A stretch of DNA of 64,000 nucleotides. Origin: Agreia sp. VKM Ac-1783. GTDB lineage: Bacteria > Actinomycetota > Actinomycetes > Actinomycetales > Microbacteriaceae. The notes below the pieces were generated by a model. The model was given only the letters and a program-made list of their open reading frames with translations. It made no database searches and was not told where the DNA came from. Shown here one piece after another: positions 58,705-64,000 of this stretch. The stretch spans positions 62,001-126,000 of the forward strand of contig NZ_FXWI01000001.1 in the NCBI RefSeq assembly GCF_900177765.1, in the 5' to 3' direction. The position numbers were made by a program, and so were the translations under genes. The number at the start of each line of letters is the position of its first letter. The first letter of the stretch is position 1.

Positions 58705-59715
58705 CTAGTTCAGCGCAGGCATGATGTCCTTCACGATCGTCTCGAGCAGGTGCGCGTTGTAGTCGACACCGAGCTGGTTCGGAATCGTCACGAGCACGGT
58801 GTCGGCGTCGCGCACGGCCGCGTCATCCAGCAGCTCCTTCACGATCGCGTCGGGCTCGCCCACGTAGCTCTTGCCGAAGCGCGCGATGCCGTTGTCGAGG
58901 TAGCCCACCTGGTCGTCGCGGTCGCGGCTCATGTCGCCGAAGTAGGCGCGGTCCTGATCCGTGGTGATGGGCAGGATGCTGCGACTTACCGAGACGCGCG
59001 GCTCGCGTTCCCAGCCGGCGTCTTTCCACGCGGCGCGGTAGAGCGCGATCTGCTCTGCCTGCAGGTCACCGAAGGGCACGCCCGTGTCCTCCGACAGGAG
59101 CGTCGAGCTCATCAGGTTCATACCCAGCTCGGCCGTCGAGACAGCGGTCGCGCGTGTGCCCGAACCCCACCAGATGCGGTCTGCCAGACCCGGCGACTGG
59201 GGCAGGATGCCCATGGGCTGGCTCACTCCCGTCATCTGCGGATTGCTCATGGCGACTGATGCGTCGGTGATGCCCGCGCGGAACAGCTCGGTGTGCGCCC
59301 GGGCGAGATCGGCATCCGTTGTGCCGTCTTGCGGAACGAAGCCGAACGACTCTGAGCCGCGGAGCGCCGTCTCGGGTGATCCCCGGCTGACGCCGAGCTG
59401 CAGTCTGCCGCCCGAGATGAGGTCGGCGGTCGCCGCCTCCTCGGCCATGTAGAGCGGGTTCTCGTAGCGCATGTCGATCACGCCCGTGCCGAGTTCGATC
59501 TTCGAGGTGCGTGCGGCCATGGCCGAGAGCAGTGGGAACGGCGATGCGAACTGCCGTGCGAAGTGGTGCACGCGCATGTACGCGCCGTCGACACCGATCT
59601 CTTCTGCCGCGACAGCCAGCTCGATCATCTGCAGATGCGCGTCAGCGGCCGTGCGAGTCAGCGACCCGGGAACCGGCTGCCAGTGACCGAACGAGAGAAA
59701 CCCGATTTTCTTCAT
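58705..59715 (-). CDS. LLM-class flavin-dependent oxidoreductase
   Basis: A 336-residue luciferase-like monooxygenase-family protein with the TIM-barrel elements LAVAAEEIGVDGAYMRVHH, KIELGTGVIDMRYENPLYMAEEAAT, LISGGRLQLGVSRGSPE and a C-terminal IARFGKSYVGEPDAIVKEL. It would use FMNH2 or F420; the cofactor is not determined. ATG 59715 is used; no clear ribosome binding site is seen. It lies 35 bp upstream of the P-loop gene on the same strand. Confidence 0.87.
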   Translation of the reverse strand: MKKIGFLSFGHWQPVPGSLTRTAADAHLQMIELAVAAEEIGVDGAYMRVHHFARQFASPFPLLSAMAARTSKIELGTGVIDMRYENPLYMAEEAATADLISGGRLQLGVSRGSPETALRGSESFGFVPQDGTTDADLARAHTELFRAGITDASVAMSNPQMTGVSQPMGILPQSPGLADRIWWGSGTRATAVSTAELGMNLMSSTLLSEDTGVPFGDLQAEQIALYRAAWKDAGWEREPRVSVSRSILPITTDQDRAYFGDMSRDRDDQVGYLDNGIARFGKSYVGEPDAIVKELLDDAAVRDADTVLVTIPNQLGVDYNAHLLETIVKDIMPALN

Positions 59716-59755
59716 GTGTATGTGAACGCATGAAAAGGTGTGCCTATTCCCCGCG

Positions 59756-59800
59756 CTTCGACCGGCTCAGCGAACGCCGCTTCGACGGTCTCAGCTAACG
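59756..59800 (-). repeat. Short CCCTGAGCCTG-CGAAG repeat, two degenerate copies
   Basis: CTTCGACCGGCTCAGCGAACG (59756-59776) and CTTCGACGGTCTCAGCTAACG (59780-59800) are tandem, weaker copies of the sequence at 61458, in opposite orientation. They lie in the 198-bp gap between divergent genes. Confidence 0.5.
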
Positions 59801-59913
59801 AACGCGCTGATTAAGTCGACGTAAACAATCGAAAGCACAGCCGCAACCGATCCAAATCCCAGGCCGTCACGAATAGTCTGTGGTCTAGCAGAACTGCGAG
59901 AGGACTTTCCAGA

Positions 59914-60603
59914 ATGCGCGTTTTGAGTTACAACCTGCGGAACAACAGTGCCAGTGGCGAACTCGCCGCCCTGACTGACGACTTCGATGTCGACATCTTC
60001 TGCGTTCAAGAAGCAGACACCGCGTCGCTTCCGGCGACCATGGGGCACCTGACCATGTCTCACGCCACGACAGAGAACCGTCTGGGCCTGGCGCTCTACT
60101 ACCGCGCCGAGCGCTTCTCGGTCGAAGACAGCACGACGTTCACGCTCAAGAAGTCCATGCACGACCGCGTCATGTCTCCCGGAACCCAGCGTCTGCTCGG
60201 CGCCCGCCTTCTCGATCGCCAGACCGAGAAGTCGTTCGTCGCCGCATCGTTCCACGCTGCGCCGCTCACGGCATCCAATTCTCTGCGTCGAACCCAGATC
60301 ACCGCGGCTCACGAAGAGCTGCAGCGCATCGGCGTCGACATTCCGATTCTGATGGTGGGCGACTTCAACTACCCCCTCTTCCAGAACAAGCTGCGTGCCG
60401 GAATCAAGGACTCGGGCTACGAGCTCTCGCTCAGCGACAGCGTGACTTACATGCGCTACAAGTGGGTGCGCGGGCACTTCGACTTCGTCACCTCGAACGG
60501 ATTCCGCATCGACGAGGTCAAGACCCTTCCGCAGGGCGACTCCGACCACCTGCCGATTCTCGTCAAGGCCGAATACGACATGGCCGCGGTCGTCGGCGAG
60601 TAG
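59914..60603 (+). CDS. Endonuclease/exonuclease/phosphatase family protein
   Basis: A 229-residue EEP-fold metal-dependent hydrolase. It begins RVLSYNLRNN (Asn metal contact), with VQEAD (Glu), VGDFNYP (Asp/Asn) and the C-terminal GDSDHLPI (Asp-His), so the catalytic set is complete. No signal peptide. The substrate could be nucleic acid, phospholipid or phosphoester. AGAGGAC precedes the ATG by about 8 nt. The next gene starts 20 bp after its stop and is likely co-transcribed. Confidence 0.88.
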   Translation: MRVLSYNLRNNSASGELAALTDDFDVDIFCVQEADTASLPATMGHLTMSHATTENRLGLALYYRAERFSVEDSTTFTLKKSMHDRVMSPGTQRLLGARLLDRQTEKSFVAASFHAAPLTASNSLRRTQITAAHEELQRIGVDIPILMVGDFNYPLFQNKLRAGIKDSGYELSLSDSVTYMRYKWVRGHFDFVTSNGFRIDEVKTLPQGDSDHLPILVKAEYDMAAVVGE

Positions 60604-60623
60604 CCGAACCAGACCACTCGCCC

Positions 60624-61451
60624 GTGAGCGCCTGTTTCGGCGAGCCACGTAGCGCGCCCGGAGTTCGTGCCGCTTCGCGTCGGGCATCGAAACGGGCTGC
60701 GCGCGGTTCGTTCTGGCTCACGGTCGCGATTGCGGCGCTGGTCGCGCTCTGGCCCGCCGCTGCCCTAGGGCTGCAGACAGGATTCACGGGCGCGGGGGAG
60801 CGGCCCCTCATCGTGGGCTCGGCCCCGAACCTTCAGCCGCCACTCGCCACACCGACCGCGACGCCCGTCACGCAGGCCGTCATTCCGCTCTCGGTGCTGA
60901 GCGATTCGCACGCGTTCTTCGCTGCGTCGTGGTGGCGGCAGACGGTCGAGGCGAACGCGATTCCGGGCGTCTCGATGGGGGCCTTCGCGTCGCAGCCCGG
61001 CGCGGTGGCCGACACCATCGCATCCGGTCTCGATGACGCGGCGGCCGGAGCCCAGGGCGGCTACGTTCTCGTGCAGGCCGGAACCAACGACCTGCTCGCC
61101 GGCAGCTCGCCCGCCCGGGCCGCGTCAGACATCCAGGCCCTGTGGGCGGGCGTGCGCGAGCGCGGGTCGACCCCGATCGCCGTTCTTGTGCCGCCGTCAA
61201 ATCAGGTCGGCGGCAAGGTGGTCGAGCTCAATCGGCTGCTGACCGGCGCAGCCCAGCAGACCGGCATCGCGATTCTGGATGTCTACACCCCGGTCGCCGG
61301 CGACGGTGGCCGGTGGCAGGTGGGCACGTCAGACGACGGCAAGCACGCGAATCTCGATGGCGCGACCCGGCAGGCGAACGAGGTGCTCGCTCAGCTGCCC
61401 GGCATCCTGTCGGGACGCGTCGGCCAGCTGGCGGAGCTGCCACAGCAGTAA
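60624..61451 (+). CDS. SGNH-hydrolase-like secreted or anchored protein
   Basis: A 275-residue protein with one hydrophobic segment (about residues 31-55) and an extracytoplasmic SGNH-like domain. Block I reads LSDSHAFF where GDS is usual, block III is VQAGTNDLL and block V is DGKHANLDG. The GDS-to-SDS change leaves the Ser in place, so activity is plausible but not certain. GTG 60624 is chosen because it follows the previous stop by 20 bp; the upstream open frame overlaps the EEP gene. Confidence 0.72.
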   Translation: MSACFGEPRSAPGVRAASRRASKRAARGSFWLTVAIAALVALWPAAALGLQTGFTGAGERPLIVGSAPNLQPPLATPTATPVTQAVIPLSVLSDSHAFFAASWWRQTVEANAIPGVSMGAFASQPGAVADTIASGLDDAAAGAQGGYVLVQAGTNDLLAGSSPARAASDIQALWAGVRERGSTPIAVLVPPSNQVGGKVVELNRLLTGAAQQTGIAILDVYTPVAGDGGRWQVGTSDDGKHANLDGATRQANEVLAQLPGILSGRVGQLAELPQQ

Positions 61452-61457
61452 CAGCCC

Positions 61458-61479
61458 GTTCCCTGAGCCTGTCGAAGGG
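61458..61479 (+). repeat. Short CCCTGAGCCTG-CGAAG repeat, copy 3
   Basis: GTTCCCTGAGCCTGTCGAAGGG ends exactly at the stop codon of the opposing SseB gene and begins 6 bp after the SGNH-like gene's stop. It is the best-preserved copy. Confidence 0.75.
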
Positions 61480-61929
61480 CTAGCCCTGCTGCGACTCGGC
61501 GAAGTCGCGCCTGATCGCTGCCAACGCTCCGGGCGCCAGCTCGAAGCCGATCGGATGCCCCGGGTTCACCACGATGCCCACCTCGTCGGCGACGCTCGCC
61601 ACGAAACGCCCTCCGGTGAGGGCCACCGGGTGCGGGGCGACCTCGAGATACTCGGCCGGAACCCGCGCTACATCGGTGAAGAGCGGCAGCATCGGCGCGC
61701 CGCCCACGGTGCTGAGTACGAGGGGGCTGAATCCCTCGGCGGCATCGCCGGATGTCTCGGTGCGGCTCAGCGCGAAGACGGGCGTCGTGAGGAACGCCGA
61801 GATGAAGACCGTCTGACGAACCTCGCCCCGGATGCCGTCGAGAAGCGACTGCTCGAGCTCGTTGTGCACGGTGTCCGCCGCGAGACGGGCATCGAAGTCG
61901 GCGTCGCTGGATCCATTGGAGTCTGTCAC
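61480..61929 (-). CDS. SseB family protein
   Basis: A 149-residue soluble protein of the SseB family (N-terminal SseB domain: AADTVHNELEQSLLDGI, TVFISAFLTTPVFALSR, MLPLFTDVARVPAEY, and the C-terminal VVNPGHPIGFELAPGALAAI). Function in actinobacteria is unknown. The GTG follows TAGGGT by 6 nt on the reverse strand (leaderless). It converges on the SGNH-like gene, with a repeat filling the gap. Confidence 0.88.
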   Translation of the reverse strand: MTDSNGSSDADFDARLAADTVHNELEQSLLDGIRGEVRQTVFISAFLTTPVFALSRTETSGDAAEGFSPLVLSTVGGAPMLPLFTDVARVPAEYLEVAPHPVALTGGRFVASVADEVGIVVNPGHPIGFELAPGALAAIRRDFAESQQG

Positions 61930-61978
61930 CCTTCAACCCTAGCGACAGACCCGCGTCGCGATCAGAGGGCTGTCGAGG

Positions 61979-63172
61979 CTAGGCGGCCTTGCGTCGCGCC
62001 ACGGTCACGGCTGCGCCGCCGACGAGAAGCAGCACGGCGAGCGCGAGCCCTCCGGCGAGAAGTCCGCCATCCATACCCGTGTTCGCGAGCACCGGCTTCG
62101 GCGTCACCGCTGCGGGGTCGGATGCGACGGGCGGGGTCGGCAGTGACGGCACGACGATCGGGGCCGGGAACGCGGCGTCGAGAGCAGTGCTCACGGAGTC
62201 GGTGAGGAACGTGGCGCCGAGGGCGTTCGGGTGCAGCGTTCCTGGCTGAAGGCCGCCATCGCCGAGGAGGACGCCGTTGACGTAGGCGCTTCCGTCGGTG
62301 ACGCAGGCGTCGTGGCCGACGCTCGAGGCGAACGACGGAACGTAGGTGAAGCCGGCCGTCTGGGCGGCGCTCTGGATCGCGGCATCCAGTTTCACCTCAA
62401 CGGAGCGCAGGTACGCCGTGTCGACCGTGGTGAACGGGAAGGCGTTGGGCGTGTTGGTGGGTGAGGTGAAGCAGCCAGCCGCCGGGATGGTGGCGGGGAA
62501 GAGGCTGGGGTACCCGACGACGAAGATCTTGGCGTTGGGGGCCGCAGCGGCGATAGCGGCGTACGTGGTGGCGAGGGAGGGGGCGACCTGAGCGGAGATC
62601 TTCAGGGCGAGCGAGTCGACGCCCTGCACCACGTAGCCGCTGGCGCAGTTGGGAAGGAACACGCCGCCCTGCACGGGGAAGGCCAGTGGGCCGTCGGCGG
62701 TCTGCGCCAGGCACGACTGGGCGATATCGCTGAAGCCCAGGTCGTTGCCGCCGATGGTCAGCGTCACGACGTCGGTGTCTGCGCTGAGTGCCGCGATCTG
62801 AGGAGCGATGTTGCCGAACTGGCTGTCGACGGTGATGTCGCCGGTCTCGGCTCCCGAGCACGAGACGTCGGTGAGGTTCAGGCCATAAGCCGCTGCCACC
62901 TGGTGGGGAAAGTCGACCGCGCTCTGTCCGCACTCGGGAGTGGGCAGTCCGGTCGTCGGCGTGAGCCCGAGGCCAGCCGAGTACGAGTCGCCGAGCGCCA
63001 CGTAGTCGAGGCCAGCGGTCACGGCAGGAACGCCCGGAGCCGGAGCGGCGGTGGCGACCGAAGCCGTGAGCACCGATCCCGTCACGAGTGCGCCGGCGAC
63101 GACCGCGGCGCCCACAAAACGTGCGGCGGTGAGACGGGCGCGGGCGGGCGCAGAAGTCGTGCGTGATGTCAT
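61979..63172 (-). CDS. SGNH/GDSL esterase with LAxTG wall-anchor signal
   Basis: A 397-residue secreted hydrolase. A signal peptide spans about residues 1-44 (ending SVATAAPAP). The SGNH domain has GDSYSAG (Ser63), IGGNDLG and the C-terminal HPNA (His314), as in actinobacterial lipases. The last 40 residues are a sorting signal: LANTG (about residues 362-366), a hydrophobic helix and RRKAA, so a sortase E-type enzyme should attach it to the wall. ATG 63172 follows AGGGGG by 7 nt. Substrate unknown; lipid or acetyl-ester hydrolysis is likely. No sortase gene is in the window. Confidence 0.92.
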   Translation of the reverse strand: MTSRTTSAPARARLTAARFVGAAVVAGALVTGSVLTASVATAAPAPGVPAVTAGLDYVALGDSYSAGLGLTPTTGLPTPECGQSAVDFPHQVAAAYGLNLTDVSCSGAETGDITVDSQFGNIAPQIAALSADTDVVTLTIGGNDLGFSDIAQSCLAQTADGPLAFPVQGGVFLPNCASGYVVQGVDSLALKISAQVAPSLATTYAAIAAAAPNAKIFVVGYPSLFPATIPAAGCFTSPTNTPNAFPFTTVDTAYLRSVEVKLDAAIQSAAQTAGFTYVPSFASSVGHDACVTDGSAYVNGVLLGDGGLQPGTLHPNALGATFLTDSVSTALDAAFPAPIVVPSLPTPPVASDPAAVTPKPVLANTGMDGGLLAGGLALAVLLLVGGAAVTVARRKAA

Positions 63173-63422
63173 GGTGGAACCCCCTGCGCACATACTACGG
63201 GTTGTCGCGCTGTCTGTACGCACTCTTTCTGGCGGCACTACCGAACCTTGCTACCGGTCCCGTACCCGGCCCGCTACCCGGGCTCCACGGCCACTACTCG
63301 ACTCAGATGGACTGACTACGGGAAGAGCCCTTTCGAGCCCCCTTGAGAATTCCTCTCATGTCATCGTTCAACCCACAGAGGCCACAAACAGGGGCGGCTT
63401 CATCAAGTTGGGGAGATCAGTC

Positions 63423-64000
63423 ATGTCACAGACGTCAGAGTTCGACGCACCGGAGTCTTCGGTCACGCCATCACTCAAGAAGCGTTCCACCAAGCAGAAG
63501 GCCTTTGCGGTTCTCGCGGCCGGCCTCGTGCTGGGGGTCGGAGCCACGGTCACGCTGGCCGTGTGGAACGACTCGGAATGGGTCGTCGGCGGAACGGCCG
63601 GAGTCGGGGGAGACCCGGGCACGCCGGGCGTCGGAACCAGCGCCTTCGAGGTGCAACAGAACACCTCGTCGCCGTTCGTAGCCGGCGACTGGATCGACGA
63701 AGAGAGCAACCCCGGTGGATCACTCATCTTCACGCCGGGCGCGCTCAGCCTTACTCCGGGTGACTCGGTCTACGCTCCCGTGGCGCTCAGCACGGCAGAC
63801 GGGTCGGTGGCAGCGCCGAGCGTGCGCCTCAGCGGAGCGGTCAACGCGACGAACATTCCGACCGTCGATCCAGACGCGCTGCTCGCGGGTGCTCTGCAGC
63901 TTCGCGTCGTCGTCGCCACCGGTGCGCGAGATGCTGCTCCGGCAGCCTGCACCGATGCCGCATTCGGGGCGGCAGCGACGTACGTCGTCGGAAGCGCCAC
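63423..64000 (+). CDS. SipW-dependent-type exported protein, N-terminal part
   Basis: The gene runs off the window; 192 codons are visible, all open. It starts SQTSEFDAPESS and has KKRSTKQKAFAVLAAGLVLGVGATVTLAVWNDSEW, the charged-hydrophobic-TLAxW(N/S)DSE pattern of alternate signal peptides cleaved by SipW-type signal peptidases (TasA/camelysin relatives). A beta-rich mature part follows. The ATG is supported by GGGGAG 8 nt upstream. In relatives such genes sit beside a SipW-type peptidase, which would lie to the right. Fibre or wall-surface role is inferred. Confidence 0.85.
   Translation, partial: MSQTSEFDAPESSVTPSLKKRSTKQKAFAVLAAGLVLGVGATVTLAVWNDSEWVVGGTAGVGGDPGTPGVGTSAFEVQQNTSSPFVAGDWIDEESNPGGSLIFTPGALSLTPGDSVYAPVALSTADGSVAAPSVRLSGAVNATNIPTVDPDALLAGALQLRVVVATGARDAAPAACTDAAFGAAATYVVGSA

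Overview
The window is ordinary high-GC chromosome from an actinobacterium, most likely a member of the Microbacteriaceae (Micrococcales). The reasons are menaquinone rather than ubiquinone genes, strong G/C bias at third positions, carD, a mycobacterial-type ferredoxin reductase next to a polyprenyl synthase, two MaoC-type hydratase genes fused to murB, DUF4229- and DUF7882-like small proteins, and a LAxTG wall-anchor signal. GTG/ATG starts with no ribosome binding site are frequent, each placed about 6 nt behind a TANNNT -10 box (leaderless mRNAs). Dispersed GGTCGAGTA / GTATCGAGACC repeats, which I recall as common in this family, occur five times. I see no phage, insertion sequence, CRISPR array, defence island or secondary-metabolite cluster.

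Layout. 1-365: start of nhaA behind a structured leader. 0.5-13.3 kb: the menaquinone and cell-envelope block (menA, menD, menF, menG, polyprenyl diphosphate synthase, an FprA-like reductase, an L,D-transpeptidase), with a polyphosphate kinase 2 and small membrane proteins between. 13.3-17.3 kb: a siderophore ABC transporter (two permeases, ATPase, binding lipoprotein) with two DtxR/IdeR-type iron boxes. 17.4-28.4 kb: NUDIX hydrolase, YajQ, a lytic transglycosylase, tRNA-Tyr, a hydrolase, two large paralogous LuxR-type regulators, an inositol monophosphatase, an M23 peptidase and a GH13 alpha-glucosidase. 28.5-33.7 kb: tRNA-Thr, tRNA-Met, an acetyltransferase, a two-component system diverging from a proline-rich secreted protein, a CDP-alcohol phosphatidyltransferase and a SpoU methyltransferase. 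34.5-40.3 kb: a hadAB-like pair and murB, lipoproteins, carD, divergent tetR/marR. 40.3-46.9 kb: oxidoreductases, a SRAP protein and an M20 peptidase. 47.0-53.6 kb: a LacI-controlled beta-galactoside operon (GH42 enzyme plus binding protein and two permeases, no ATPase). 53.6-64 kb: small enzymes, then surface proteins: an SGNH hydrolase with a LAxTG signal and the start of a SipW-type exported protein.

How the genes work together. menF, menD, menA and menG supply four steps of menaquinone synthesis, and the polyprenyl synthase makes the side chain that MenA attaches. Several genes remodel the wall (L,D-transpeptidase, lytic transglycosylase, M23 peptidase, MurB, SGNH hydrolase). Iron uptake and beta-galactoside use are each tied to a recognisable operator.

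The most interesting signals are regulatory. They are a candidate operator-controlled RNA firing toward the 3' end of carD; two divergent leaderless promoters with overlapping -10 boxes; stop codons that double as -10 boxes; a repeat that seems to have become the N-terminus of a membrane protein; a two-hairpin nhaA leader; and a 68-bp near-perfect palindrome between convergent genes. All promoters and operators were read by eye and none has been tested.
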